DNA of 64,000 bases from Lepas anatifera (GCA_034440635.1 JAOTON010002228.1:410001-474000); one strand, 5' to 3'; counted from the first letter of the stretch, positions 44,603 to 56,449 are shown. Program-made: numbers and translations. Notes: generated by a model not told the origin, from the letters alone.

Positions 44603-45523
44603 GGCCGTACTTTACACACCTTATGCTTGATCAATTTAAATTTATTTTGGAGAAATTTGAAATTTTTTCAACTTTCTCCAAAATTTTAAAGTTGGGTCAT
44701 CTCAGGTCAGGTCACCAGTGCAAGTCCAGTGACCTTACCTCAAAAATTTTTAAAGTGTCATAAGTGAGAAATGGATGACCTAAAAACAGATATCACATAA
44801 CGAGCCCACCGAGTGCTTCACAGTATTTTTGCGATTTTTTCATATCGATGACCTAAGGTCAGGTACGGATCATTACCTATCCATTGTAAATGCATGGGGA
44901 AGACAAGAATTCGGCTGTATTTGTGTAGATACAGCTAAGAATACCTTCGCTTTTTCCAAACCGCAGTATGCTGGGCTCCTTGCCAGATTCATGCTGCAAT
45001 TTTTGACCTGCGACCTCTTAGAGGTCATCTGGGGTTAATTAAGCAGCTTTCAGACATGGGTCAATAACTTTGCAGGGAATGATGCAGCTTTAATTTTGAT
45101 ACCATGACGTTTGGATTTCTCTTGCAAGTCGATTGATTGCATATCGATTATACTGGGTAAGATGGTGATCTTGACCTGACGTTTGGTCAGGTCATTTTTT
45201 TAACCTAGTGTAGTCATATAATACATCAGTCGATTCGCCGAGACGAGAGGAAGCGAATGATCTCTAAAAATGATTGTAACTCAACTATATCAGACGTTAG
45301 AGCCCAAAAACACTTCTCTAATATGCAGCCTTCTTCAACCTGTCATGACCTCAATATTGACCTGAGCCCAAAAGTGGCCGATGTATTCTATTATGAATTT
45401 GTATGAGCTATCCACTAGTCTTCGCATTTTTCGCTATCCCGCATAGGAGCCGAGTTCGAGAGGGGTGCTTGAACACCCCCTCCACCAGGGCGAAGGTGGC
45501 TCGGAGGCCCATCGGGGCGGGGG
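44565..45523 (+). mobile_element. Family F TTAA element (F2)
   Basis: Matches F1 from CCCTCGGGTTTTCCGG through CGCTATCCCGCATAGG to the terminal ATCGGGGCGGGGG, followed by TTGA (45,524-45,527). The outermost left end is lost at the LINE junction. Rich in AGGTCA; non-coding. Confidence 0.75.
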
Positions 45524-45524
45524 T

Positions 45525-45681
45525 TGACCACCAACTGCCAGGGTTACACAGCGTCCCCAACTTTCACACTTTTGGGAGGGATTTGGGGGATCAGATCAGC
45601 TTATTCAGAGGCTCCGCCGGGACTTGAACCCGGGACCGATGGCTTAATAGACAGACGCGCTGTCCGCTAAGCCACCCATCT
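45525..45681 (-). mobile_element. tRNA-derived SINE (S3)
   Basis: The minus-strand head GGTGGCTTAGCGGACAGCG contains an A box. GGGTTCAAGTCCCGG is a good B box about 45 bp further on. The body shares CAACTGCCAGGGT with S2. The head could fold as a tRNA, but the attached SINE body argues against a functional tRNA gene. Confidence 0.75.
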
Positions 45682-45689
45682 CTTGTTCA

Positions 45690-47235
45690 GGAGTCCCTGC
45701 TTCAGGGATACTGCTTCAGAGGGCCGACTCCCACCCTTCTTTCCCTTGGGGTCCCTGCCACAGAAAACAAATGCCATTAGGTGCCCCTGCCCCATATGGC
45801 CGACTGAAGCAGGGCCTCCTGACCTTGAGCCCTGACTGAGGCCCCTGACCCTGGAACTGATTGCGATTAGGGACCCCTGTTCCTGGATCCCACTTCCACA
45901 AAGACCCTTTCCCCTGGACCCTCAGCCAGTGATACTAACTGCCAAGAGGGGCCCTCTGGCTCTAAAGGCCCCTGCTCGCTGATTCTGACTGTCAAAATGA
46001 GCAACTGTCCCCCTGTCAACGGGGCCACGCTTCTGGGGGGTCCACTACCCTATGGGCCGACAGCCACTAGGAGTTTCTCTCCCTGGGCCCCTGCTTCTGA
46101 AACCCGCTACCACTAGAGGGCCTCCGAGAGGCCGACTGTAAATAGTTGGCCGTTGCCCGTGTGACTATCTGCCTCCTGGGCCCCGTGCCCCTGAAGACTT
46201 CCACGAGAACGCCCCTTCTTCAGGAGGATTCCTGCTCCTGGGACTCCCACCTCGAAACCCCCCTGCTCTTGGGCCCCTTTTTCGTGTAGACCTCCTGATC
46301 GCGGGGTGCCCACGCCTGGGACTGACTGCAGCTAGGGGCCCTCTCGCTCTGAAGGGCCCTTTTCGCTGACTCTGACTGCCAATAGGGGCCTCTGCTTCTG
46401 GGTCCACTGCCCCTGGGACCAAATTCCACTAGGGGCTTCTTCCCGTGGGGTCCCCTGCTTTTGAAACACCAGAAGATCCCTAACCCCATGGTCGATTGTG
46501 GCTAGATGGCTCTTGTCTGTGTGGCTGCCTGCCTCTGGGGCCCGCGGTCTGTGAAAACTGCTCTAAGCGGGTCCCTACTCCAGGGTCTTCCTGCTCCTTG
46601 GGCTTCCTGTTCATGGGTCCCCTCTCCCTGCTCGCCGGGGCCCCAGCGCCTGAGGACGACTGCAGCTAGGGGGTTCTCTGTCTCTGAAAGCTCCTGTTCG
46701 CTGATTCTGACTGCCAATAGGGGCCTCTGTTCCTGGGCCCACTACCCCTGCGACCGACTTCCACTAGGGGTTCTTCCCCTGTGGGCCCCTGCTGAAACCG
46801 GCTGCCACCAGAAGGTCTCCTGACCAAAGGGCCGATTGTAACTAGACGTGTGGCCGCCAGCCTCTGATCCCCCTGTCCCGGAAGGCTGTTACAAGGGACC
46901 CCTACTTCAGGGAGCTTCCTGCTCCTGACGCTCCCTGCTCGTGGGGGTCCCTGCACACGGGGACCCTAACGTCTAGGGCCGACTAAATCTAGGGAACCCA
47001 CTGAAAAAGAGGCCAAGTTTTCCTAGGGACCCCAGCTGATGGGACCCCGCTCGTGTGGGCCCCCTGCACGTAGGGCCCCTTTCTCACGGGCCCCAACGTT
47101 TGGGGATGACTGCATCTAGAGGGCCCACCGCCAATAGGGGTCAACTTCCGCTAGGAACCCCAACTGGGCCCCTGCTAGTGTTGGGCCCCTACTCAAGAGA
47201 GCTCCAAAGTCTGGGCCCGCTGCATCCAGGGGGCA
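45690..47235. repeat. GC-rich array with about 20-bp subunits and 330-360-bp higher-order units
   Basis: Subunits such as GGGCCCCTGCTCCTGGG and CGACTGCCACTAGGGGCC alternate. A longer pattern repeats: the CGACTGTAAATAG-like subunit recurs near 46,131, 46,490 and 46,840, and GACTGCAGCTAGG near 46,324 and 46,657. Several overlapping ORFs on both strands follow the periodicity and are not genes. Confidence 0.8.
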
Positions 47236-47239
47236 CTAG

Positions 47240-48004
47240 CATGATGAAGGATAGGGTCAATAGGATGAAGTCATAAGGGTCTACAAATATACTATCTCGG
47301 AATTTTGATATTGTTGACCTAAGGTGGGGTCAATTTTTTGGCCACCCCATTATAAGTCCATGGTGAAAAATAGAATGGGCTCGTTTTCAGTAAATGCTGG
47401 ATAGATAAAGCTGAAAATCCACAACCCGTCTATTCTTACTATCATCTTGACCATCAAGTTGAGTTTTTGACCATCTGACCTCTCAAAGGTCATGTCAGGT
47501 CACAGGAGCATAGAGTGATTATTTTGCCAATAACTTCTCACTGAATTGAGATAAAGCTCCCATTTTGCTTTCATTCTGCTTATACCGTCACGGGGAGTCG
47601 ATTGATATGCAACATGACCATACCAGGTCACTCTGTGACCCTGACCTAGTTCGAGGTCAGGTCATTTTCACTATTTGACCTAGCAAGGTCATATCATACA
47701 TCATTCGATTCGCCGCGATGAGAAGAATCCAATTATGCATTAAAATTTGCTCTAGCTCCCCTGAGGACAGATCTGGAGAGAGAAAATGTACACTGCTCCC
47801 TTGTAAGTCTATGGAACTTTCTTTGACCTATGCTGACCTCAATATTGACCTGACATAAAAAACATTCGTATAAAATTTCTTCGTCTTGTCAAGAACTTTC
47901 GAAAGCCACCCGTAATTTTCCTTTAGCTTTCGTGGGGAACGAGATACGGAGGGGGAACGCCCCCAGCGGGGCGCGTCATGCCAGGGACCCCAGCGGGGCG
48001 CGTG
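47240..48004 (+). mobile_element. Family G TTAA element (G2), uninterrupted but 5'-truncated
   Basis: The right end CAGCGGGGCGCGTG is followed by TTAA (48,005-48,008). The last 60 bp duplicate AGCGGGGCGCGT. It is the uninterrupted reference for both insertions in G1. The left end is lost in the GC-rich array. Interior AGGTCA/TGACCT hexamers; non-coding. Confidence 0.8.
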
Positions 48005-48009
48005 TTAAG

Positions 48010-49719
48010 AACCGAAGCGATTGGTGGGTAAGATCACTGCCCCCTCCCCCTTGGGTGTGCTACCGCGCCCAAGCACCCAGGAGTCATCGGTGATTGTCTT
48101 ATTGAATTAACAAATGTATGTGCTTAAATTTTACAGACGTTCACCGGTACTTGCTAACATTCAAAGGCCCTTTTGTATGTCCTCTGCCTTGCCTTACACC
48201 ACAGCAGATTTATGTAATATCCTGCTAGTACCAAGTACAGGAAGGAAGTGATACTATTTTGAATTAGATGTATTAGATTTCGCGGGTCTTTATAAGGCAC
48301 ACCTTGGTGCCTGGCTTACCCGATCTAATCAGACTCATATTACAAACATTGTCATATGCACCGCAATAGGTACTATCAATGCTATCAAAAATTTTCTTCA
48401 TTTTCAATGCGTACACCATTCAGTGCATATTTTCCTTTCTGCACAGAACACTCTGCTTCTACGGGATCTTTAGCCTCGAGCAACGTACGCACTTCCTGTT
48501 TGCATTCCTTTCTTCCATGTCGAGTGCTTCTGGCAGAGGCGGATGCTTTAACTTCCCTGAAGATATTCAAATTCAAGATAATGGGAAAAACTTGCTCTTA
48601 CACTGTCAATGTACTGTTGACGTCTGCACATGCGAGCGTTGACGTAAAAAAGTATCTTTATTTTTGAAATTGAATCTTCATAAGCGGGGTACCACCTTGG
48701 AACTTTTGTATCTATGCCAACGAAGCGAAGTGACCAAATATAACAAACAAAGCAGCTGCTGGAAGTATAATAATCGATTGTGGTTGAACCATGCGCAAAA
48801 CGGAAATCCCTATTAACATTTATTTTTCAAGCACAGTGATGTGAACTATTTAAGTGGAATATTATTGAAGCGTAAATAGCAGGTAACCACAAGCTTTTAT
48901 CAAGCCGGCAAGTGCTCTCACCTAAGTGGTAGGTTCAGTGAGGGAACAGCACCGTTCTTCGGAAATACCCTACATTTGATGCCCATCGAATACTTTAGTA
49001 GGCATGTCTGGTTGTAGTCGGATCTTTCGAAATGTTTCTCGCGTACAACAGCATGTTAAAGTTTCTTCGAATCCTGTCTTAAACAACGGCGAATCCACTC
49101 CTTTCTCAGGCTTGAACTTTAGGGGATTGAAAAAATGGTATGCTAGAATCAAGCCTATTCCCCATAGGGCAAGCTGCTACGGCACAATGCACCATCTTCA
49201 CATTTCTTTCGATCAAAATATAAACATAAAATCTCGTATAAAAATATTCATACTCTCTCCATCCCACTAATCATCTGACTAACCCAAACAAACTAAGCAA
49301 ACAGTTGTTGCTTGGTTGTGACGTCATAATTGCTCACGGTCCTATGGCCGCGGAAGGGATGACTGGGGCAGGGTAGTAAAGGACGAGTACTCGGTAAGTT
49401 GTAAAGGACGGGTAAGTTGTGAGGCATTGTGGGTAATTTTTCCCCTGATCGCAGTAGACCCAGATGCATTGTGGGTAATATTTCTCCTGGTAGAGGTGGA
49501 CCAGGATGTATTGTGGGTAATATTTCCCCCACGATCCGTTTTTCCACCGTTGGGGTATAGGGGATCTTTAGGCTGTTTCTGGCAGGTAAACAATTCGTTT
49601 TAAAAGCCATTTTCTACGAAAACAATTGGAATAGTGCCATAAGTAGTACCAACCAAAGTGTGCTAGTAGTGCTGTCCGCTGTAATTGGGCACATTTGTAT
49701 TTCTGCGGCGAAGTCACTT
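48010..49719. other. Unassigned sequence, possibly intronic
   Basis: AT-rich with no supported exon or repeat family. A three-fold imperfect repeat of ATTGTGGGTAAT lies near 49,425-49,525. Confidence 0.35.
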
Positions 49720-49731
49720 CAGTTTGTTTAA

Positions 49732-49920
49732 TAATAATAATAATTATTGGGGCTTATCGACGCACCAACTGCCAGGGTCATATGGCGTCGCCAACTCTCT
49801 CCCTGTTGGAAGGGTTGCTCGGGAGCCAGCTTGCTCCTTGTTCAGGGAAGCCGCCGGGCCTTGAACCCGGGTCGGCTGCGTGGAAGCCAGCTATGCTGAC
49901 CACTCCACCACCGCGCCCCC
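49732..49920 (-). mobile_element. SINE family S2, complete, perfect 12-bp TSD
   Basis: CAGTTTGTTTAA occurs at 49,720-49,731 and again at 49,921-49,932. On the minus strand the head is GGGGGGCGCGGTGGTGGAGT, with B box GGGTTCAAGGCCCGG, and the tail is (ATT)n. 189 bp long, and close to the 36.2-kb copy. The TSD shows target-primed insertion. Confidence 0.95.
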
Positions 49921-49934
49921 CAGTTTGTTTAAGA

Positions 49935-51800
49935 GTTTGTTTTAGTTTGTAGGTGCTTTAAGAGAAGGCAAGAGTTATTTCTTGTCTTTCATTGTTTATA
50001 GCACAAGGGAAAAAACGCGGAACCAATTTCTTGTGGTCATTATGCACTGGTATTTCCTATAGTCAGTGGAATCAGACTGCTAATGCAGGCGCCTTTTTAC
50101 GGGCAGTATCTGGCTGTAACCACAGCCAGATTGTAGCATATTGGAGGGTATTGCCAATATCTGCCCATTTTTATTTAAGCTTGCCACAAAACAATCTAAA
50201 AAATTAGGGTTTAAAATATTCTAATATTTAGAACTATTTAGAACAAAGCTCAAAAGGTACTTCAGACCCTCACTGTTGAAGTAAAATTGAAATTAAAGCC
50301 TGGTGAATGACTTCATGGCAGTGCTGGAAGATAAGTCTCCTGCTCTCCATCCAAGCCTCAGGAAGACATCGCTTTCAGCTTTACAATGGTGAGGCCGAAC
50401 AACCTCAATGCTGGTCGCCAGTATGTTGCTTAGCTGAGGGCTGCGGAGAATGTCATTCAGTACAAGCAGTGATGTGTCAAGGCGCACCAGACCAGTCTGG
50501 CAAGGCGCAGTAGTTTGATATTTTGGTATATTGCAATTAGTTTGATATTTTGTCTTAAGATTCTCTGATATTCATTTAAGTTTCATTTTCCTGGAACATT
50601 CCAATTTTATTTTAAGTAATTGCTGTCTAGGCTACAAAAATTGGGTTGGGTGCTGTAATTACTAATTTGTAAGGTCTTTTGCCTTACCTTACCTGCAACT
50701 ATCAAGTTAATTTTGGAGGCCCTTGTGGCTTGCTGGTTCCATTCTCTGATGAGCTCAATTCATCCTGAGTCTTCACTTTTTTTCTTGTACTTTTACTTTG
50801 TTTTACTTTTTCTCTTTCTTCACTTTATTGCATTTAAAATAATTATTTCTTGCATTTTTGTGTTGCTGACTCTATTTAAAACTTCTAGTATGGAGAATAC
50901 ATTTCAGGTAAATAATCATGTAGGTATATTCACATATTTAGATTCTCAAACACCCCAGATCACCATGGAAACAACCTCTATCTATGTATTTTGTATAGAT
51001 GCTCCAACATATTGGGGGAGGACTTAAGTCTCCTAGCCCCAACTCCTTGCATCCACCTCCATATATTGTTATCTGAGGCCTTGACTGCTGAGTTTAATGC
51101 TTGGTTAATATTCTGAAGTTAACAATGCAGTTTTACTTTTATGAACATTGGTTTAAACTTTGGATGGTAGTTTTTTAAGTGGATCAAAGTAGACTTCTTT
51201 CGGTTGTACCTTTATCTTTTTCTCTCTGGCACTAAGTAGCGCAACATTCATGTCTGTATTGCCTTCCTTGAGATATTTCCTATTGTATTGTCTGCAATTA
51301 GTTAATGGGAGTGGCAAATTTCATGGAGGAGTTCATTTGATAAATTTTGATAATTAAACAACCATCATATGAGATCAAAATCAGCATTCCTTTCATGAAA
51401 GCTTCATGCTAAACTCGTTACATTTGTCTTATTCAATTGTCTTGGATGGAAAGTAAGAATATGTGCACACGTTCAGGTTTGCCCACGCCAAATCATATTT
51501 CATTTCTGGGGATAATCCAGACAGGACGTGGTCCCCTGGCTAATAAACGACAATATAATTAGCTACTTGGGGTGTTTTCCATGGGTTGTTTTATAATCTC
51601 ACCTCTCGATTATATAATTTGGGCACCCAGGGGGATGGGGGCAATTGGATTGGAACGGACCATCTTGAGCATTGCACTGGTGCATGAGCAGGCTCTGAGC
51701 GAACAATTTGAAAAGTCGTTAATATGGCCTCCCTCTCGAACTCGACATAGTTACCTATTGAGTATTGCCGTTATTGTTCTGTTGTAATATTTATATGATA
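49935..51800. other. Unassigned AT-rich sequence, possibly intronic
   Basis: No clear exon. A short plus-strand stretch VNDFMAVLEDKSPALHPSLR (near 50,302-50,360) runs into a GGTGAGG donor-like site, and the opposite strand is also open (50,293-50,487). Neither is recognised. Confidence 0.3.
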
Positions 51801-51803
51801 TCC

Positions 51804-52036
51804 CATAGGCGGATCCAGGATTTCTAATCGGGAGGGGGTACCTTCTGGGGGCACCACTTTTGACCGACAAAATCCTATCGGTGGGCGCTGATTTTCGCAT
51901 CTTTTGGGGTAGGGGGGGTGGAAGTGACATTTCATGGGGCGCCATCGATTTTTTCAAGAGGGCGCCTTCACCATTTGAGGGGGCGCCGAGTGTTGATGGG
52001 GGCTCATGCCTCCCTTTTCCCCTGGATCCACGTATG
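51804..52036. mobile_element. hAT-type MITE, 233 bp
   Basis: Starts CATAGGCGGATCCAGG and ends CCTGGATCCACGTATG. The flanks TGATATCC (51,796-51,803) and TGATATTA (52,037-52,044) match at 6 of 8 bases. Same family as the 39.6- and 53.6-kb copies. Confidence 0.82.
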
Positions 52037-52602
52037 TGATATTACAGGAGCGCGGCCGCTTTTCGATAACCAGAAAATGCTGCTTTCGGTTATATGCGGA
52101 ACTTAGTAAAATATTCGTAGGCACATAACCATTATCCTGACTGGTCCTTACACCCTTAGTTGTCCTATCTGTGCTCGTCTAACACTTCCATTTCAGAAGA
52201 AAAACGAGGACCTGCAATAATCGTGGCGAACTTGAAGATCGTATTCGGTGAAAAAACTTTGGCTTCGACCTGGATTCGAACCCAAGCTTTGTGGGAGACC
52301 GGCAAACATTGCTCCAGTTTTTGCATCATTCCTCAAAATTTTCCATGGGCTCCGCCAATCTGACCCCAGAAATGGAAATTGGACAGAACGATTGTTGCGA
52401 TGATACCATTTTTGTGAGGGAGCCCCTGTTGGTTTAGCGTTGAGAGCCCGCCAAAAATAGTCAATTTTACATGCAAAGTCATTGACGGCGATCAATTTGT
52501 ACGCCCAGTAGTAGAATTGTAGTAGAAAACTTTGGAGGGGCTGGACTGGGGCCTGATTGTGGCCTACTATCCTCTTCTCGTCGCTAATCTTTCTCATGGC
52601 AG

Positions 52603-52775
52603 ATGTCTACAGCCTGGGTAGGCAGCGCTGGTTCCACTGCGACGATCGCAGTGTTACCTGCACCGCGGAGGAGCATGTGCTGTGCAACGGAAACCAGCAC
52701 GACGGCTACATGTTCTTCTACCTGCACACAGACCTGTGCAGGCAGGTGGCCCAAATAGAAACCAGCGCTACCTGA
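52603..52775 (+). CDS. Last coding exon of a ubiquitin-specific protease (USP)-like gene
   Basis: The exon reads VYSLGRQRWFHCDDRSVT, then AEEHVL and GYMFFYLH, and ends at TGA (52,773-52,775). This is the pattern at the end of the USP catalytic domain (UCH, peptidase C19), where a tryptophan and WxxxDD..Vt..seeeVl precede a hydrophobic YxLFY strand. USPs remove ubiquitin from proteins; the catalytic Cys and His boxes would be in upstream exons not found here. The exon start is set by a strong acceptor: branch-like GCTAAT, pyrimidine-rich TCTTTCTC, then AG at 52,601-52,602, giving a phase-1 intron. Codons are GC-rich compared with the AT-rich surroundings. AATAAA occurs at 52,896-52,901 and 52,909-52,914. 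Similarity to USP3/USP22-type C-termini is an impression only. A retained fragment of a dead gene is possible. Confidence 0.6.
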
Positions 52776-52895
52776 GACGTCGTCTCCTACCACTGCCAGC
52801 AGGAAATGGGCGTTTTTTTACAGGAATTTGTTGTTTATATTTTGAGATGCTCATCCTGAAATGTATCCCTGTTAAATAAGCATTTTCAAGTTGCA

Positions 52896-52914
52896 AATAA
52901 AACAAAACAATAAA
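52896..52914 (+). promoter_or_regulatory. Two candidate polyadenylation signals
   Basis: AATAAA occurs twice, 121 and 134 bases past the USP-like stop codon, at a position expected for a short 3' UTR. Confidence 0.5.
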
Positions 52915-52919
52915 AAACT

Positions 52920-53590
52920 TTCCCACTGATTTTTAGTTGCGTTTCACGTGTTTTTGTGAGCTCCTTCAAGAAAAAATGCTTCTGCGGCGGGAACATTGAA
53001 ATATTTCAGGGTGGCTAATTTTAGAGAACAAGAAAAAACAAGTTTTGTGAAAGAGAACATCTGCACTGGAGATTAAAGAGAAGAAAAATGCAACAATTGA
53101 ACATCAGTGGAGCATGAAGGTCAACGCTGTCACAGACAATATGGAGCACAAACAATTAAATTTATCAGATCGAAGACAAAATGAATACGAAGCCGAAGAA
53201 TCTAACACTTTCACCCTCATACTGTTTTTTATCAGTACCTAATCCTTATCCTTATTCTACCTGGATGCTGTGAGCGCATGCGCCTGTGGCTCCAGCGACC
53301 CCTCCAGGTAGATTCCCATCCTCTTTATCCTCACCTTTCCTCATCCTTCCAATCTCCTTCCATAGTTTATAATCACTTCATACTCATCGCGACAACACTT
53401 TAAAGCCACCTCATTAGTGTGGAAGTGTGAGTAATACATGATGACCCAGATTTGACAACAACGACATTGTTTGCCCTTGAAGAAATTGACTTACGTCAAT
53501 GAATCCTACCTACAATGTAGCTCGTCATCGCATCCGCATACTCACAAACGGACATTTTTCTAACCCCCTCCGTTTTTCTTAGATCTCAGG
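52920..53590. other. Unassigned intergenic sequence
   Basis: Nothing recognised between the USP-like 3' end and the next MITE. Confidence 0.4.
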
Positions 53591-53601
53591 GGGCACTTTA
53601 G

Positions 53602-53850
53602 CATAGGCGGATCCAGGATTGCCGATCAGAGGGGGCACCTTCCCAGGGGGGCGCCATCCGGACCAGGGGGCGCCACTTATGACCGGCAAAACCTATCAGG
53701 TGGGCGCCAAATCCTGTCGGTGGGCGCCGACTTTCGTATCCTGGAGGGGGGTGGGAAGCGACATTTCAGGGGGCGCCATCGACCTTTCAGGGGGCGCCGA
53801 GGGTCGATCGGGGGGCACGTGCCCCCCTTGCCCCCCTGGATCCGCCTATG
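53602..53850. mobile_element. hAT-type MITE, 249 bp, perfect TSD CACTTTAG
   Basis: Starts CATAGGCGGATCCAGG and ends CCTGGATCCGCCTATG, perfect 16-bp inverse ends. The flanks CACTTTAG (53,594-53,601 and 53,851-53,858) are identical. The interior is GGGGGCGCC-rich. ORFs across it are artefacts. Confidence 0.95.
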
Positions 53851-53859
53851 CACTTTAGT

Positions 53860-54687
53860 ACCCCCTCTACTGCGCGTTGAGGCCAGACCCCTCTCCATTG
53901 CTCCTTTTAAAACTAAGAGGAAGCTATGGTGAATGGGATTTATCGAGGAACAACGCAAATAACCTCTGCTGTATGATAAAGAAATGTAAACAAACAAAAG
54001 TACAATTTCACATTAATGGTGCACTCCTGACAAAAAGGACAACAAACCTGGTTGGTTGAGCGAAGGTTTTCCCGGAGTACTTTCCAAGCAGCGTGGAGTG
54101 GTGTGATGCATGCGTGTCGTCACCTGCAATTCAGTCCGGGGGTCAATCAAGCTTCAAGCTTCAATCGGATTTGGAGTCATTTCCTACCTTTCTTGCCTTT
54201 CTTACTGGCTTACTATATTCTAATCTGGCTCGCCTTTCTAATCGGGCTGAAATTGGGGAATATTTTAGATCAGTTTTCAAACAGTTTTGAGTAGTCTACT
54301 GGGGACGGAGGCGCAAGATTATTCGATTCAAAAAGAAAAACGTTGCTCCCCTCAAAAAGGTGAGTTCTGACAGAAACAAAATGTAAAACCATTTTCTGTC
54401 GGATCTATGCGACTAGGGGTATCAATCATGATTTGGGGACTTCAAAATTTCAATCCCGGGATATCCCGAGATCCCGAAAGGATTTTTTGTCAACCAATAT
54501 AAATAGGTAGAATACATTTTCAAATCCAGCCAAAACTTAACTTCCACATCTCATGTATGGTCATGCCATATTTCAATTTCGCCTTATCAATCCTTTGCGT
54601 GATATAAAAGGGGGACCTAGAAAAAGGGTGGGACATCAGGCATCAGCAAGTGACGAAGAACGCCTCAAAATAGTGCCTGAAGCCCGG
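53860..54687. other. Unassigned sequence
   Basis: No supported gene. The 80-codon ORF at 54,052-54,294 has a hydrophobic stretch but no recognised family. Confidence 0.3.
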
Positions 54688-54691
54688 TTAA

Positions 54692-54850
54692 GGGGAATGT
54701 GGCACCTTCATAAAGTGATTTTAACTGAGATAGCCAAGTTTTAAAGCCAGTCGGAAAACCCGGTACTCAAAATATCATTTGTCTTGGAACTCAAGACTTC
54801 CGTAAAAAAAGCTAAAGTCTACCTGAAATGAACCCCTCATGTACTCTTAG
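54692..54850 (-). mobile_element. Family H TTAA element (H5), interrupted
   Basis: Starts GGGGAATGTGGCACCTT after TTAA (54,688-54,691) and follows the reverse complement of H4 until ATGTACTCTTAG. There the hAT-type element at 54,851 begins. The rest of H5 must lie beyond the window if it survives. Confidence 0.82.
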
Positions 54851-55001
54851 CAGGGGCGTAGCCAAGGGGGCGGCTAAGGCGGCTGCCCCCCCTGAGGATC
54901 TGGAGGGCCCCCCTGAGGATACCGGGCGCGCGAAGCGCGGCCAGCTCGCACTATGATCTGGGGCGAAATATGGGACTTCATACCAGACAGGGCCCTCTTA
55001 A
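54851..55001. mobile_element. hAT-type element, left part, interrupted by E2
   Basis: Starts CAGGGGCGTAGCCAAGG and matches the reverse complement of 41,535-41,683, including the GCGCGAAGCGCG palindrome, to GGGCCCTC. There the TTAA element E2 begins. The right end is not in the window. Confidence 0.8.
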
Positions 55002-55348
55002 CCTTCGCCCGGGTGGGGGGTCTTTTTAGACCCCCCTCGGGTTTTTCCGAAGTGACCAAAAAACGAGGGCGTGCAGCGCCGCCAAACTTGGTCTAGCTGT
55101 TCCTTCATCATTTTTACATCTTTCCTGAAAATTTTGGCTCAAGGTCATATCAGGTCAGGTCACCAGGCCAGGTGAAGTGACCTCACCTCAAAAAATACTT
55201 AGGATCGCATAACTAAAAGAAGGGTTAATCGATCAAGTTGAAACTCATACCACATATTGGGCCCACCAGGAGCTACAACATTTGTTCCGGGATTTTCGAT
55301 ATTGGTGACCTAAGGTCATGTGCAGAGCATGACCTCCCCATTGTCAAT
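55002..55348 (+). mobile_element. Family E TTAA element (E2), interrupted by the LTR retroelement
   Basis: Starts CCTTCGCCCGGG after TTAA (54,998-55,001) and is nearly identical to E1 for its first 345 bp. It stops after CCCCATTGTCAAT, where E1 continues GCATGGGG. The LTR begins at that base. Confidence 0.88.
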
Positions 55349-56322
55349 TGTAATGATTCGATCTAGCCGGTCGATCTAGCCGGCAGTGGATTTGCACTGG
55401 TTAGCATTCTCATTATATTTCTTGTCCTCACTAGCCGACACTGCGATCTGCGCTGTAGTCCGCCCTGTGGTACACCATTACAAAAATACCACATCACATA
55501 ACTTGTATCGACTGTCTGACCAGATGGCAAGCGCGGGAACCGCGATGTCTGTCGCTGCAGCATACAAGCTCAGCCGCTGTTTTTTGCTCTAGCCAACCGG
55601 CGTAGCTCTCGTTTTTGCTCTACATTCTTCCCATACTTGAAAAGGTTTCGTACACATAAATTTGACCCCATATCGAATTCGAATAGCAAAGTCGCGATTT
55701 CAGACACTAGGTCTGACACCCCTGTTTTGAGTTACTACACTGAGCACCACCTGGAATGTAGAGGTAAATTCTGTCAATCATATTCATGGGAAATTGTCAA
55801 TGAATTGTTATTCTTTATTTTGTGGGACTGTGTGAATTTCGGTATCATCGGCTGTGAGTCATTATCCGGTCTTGTGACGCATGTGTTGGAGCTAATGTGG
55901 GATTACGCTCCGAAATATTCAACACCTCCGGTTATGTGTCGGATACGCCCGAGTTACCGGAGGACTGCGTCGGTTAAAACCTAGTACCCCCGGCCCCCGG
56001 GACTAGACTATCACGTGCCACTCGCTCTGCCTGTACTTCTCTGCATTACGCTCTCCAAGTGCTATTTTTGGACTTAGTCGCTGGCCGTCTTAGGTGATCT
56101 ATACTTCAGTGTGATACCGCCTGGTGGGCAATCTTTATCTTCATATAAAGATTGTCGGTGACTGCTCTTCATTTTCAAGACTTTGCTAATACAGTGCAAC
56201 AAGAGGATAATTATTTTATGGCTACTGTCGGAGGTGACAGAGAGAGAGAGAGAGGAGAGAGAGAGAGAAACGAGAGAGAGAAAGATAGTGCGGAGCACGA
56301 AGGAGGAAGAGCAATCGTTACA
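55349..56322 (+). repeat. 5' LTR of a Ty3/gypsy-type retroelement, 974 bp
   Basis: Begins TGTAATGATT and ends AATCGTTACA, which are imperfect inverses with TG..CA ends. The left boundary is fixed by the break in element E2, the right by the primer-binding site one base later. TATAAAG at 56,144-56,150 is a candidate TATA box. A (GA)n-rich tract (56,239-56,285) lies near the 3' end. The 3' LTR is outside the window, so identity between LTRs and insertion age cannot be judged. Confidence 0.88.
56144..56150 (+). promoter_or_regulatory. Candidate TATA box in the LTR
   Basis: TATAAAG lies about 170 bp before the LTR end. It would place transcription start near 56,175, giving an R/U5 of roughly 150 bp. 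Not tested. Confidence 0.4.
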
Positions 56323-56323
56323 C

Positions 56324-56341
56324 TGGTGCCGTGACCCAAGG
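56324..56341 (+). other. Primer-binding site, tRNA-His-like
   Basis: TGGTGCCGTGACCCAAGG starts one base after the LTR. Its first 12 bases are complementary to the 3' end (GTCACGGCACCA) of a typical animal tRNA-His, whose acceptor stem starts GCCGUG. The later bases diverge. Confidence 0.75.
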
Positions 56342-56449
56342 ATAAACCTGCACCAGGCGAAGGAAGAGGAAAAGCAACACTTTAGGATTGACACTTCACC
56401 GTCTTCTCCGCTCCTTTTGAAGACGCCGACTTCTCACTTTGGCTTCCCA

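Noticed and set aside
45600..45680. tRNA gene
   Set aside because: A and B boxes are good, but the unit is joined to a SINE body and matches a dispersed family.
46113..46956. Overlapping ORFs rich in G, R, P and S
   Set aside because: Products of the GC-rich tandem array, shifting frame with the period.
50293..50487. Opposing ORFs as a host exon
   Set aside because: Both strands are open, family unknown, and splice sites are weak.
52262..52285. tRNA/SINE B box (GGATTCGAACCC reverse)
   Set aside because: No A box at the right distance and no match to the SINE families here.
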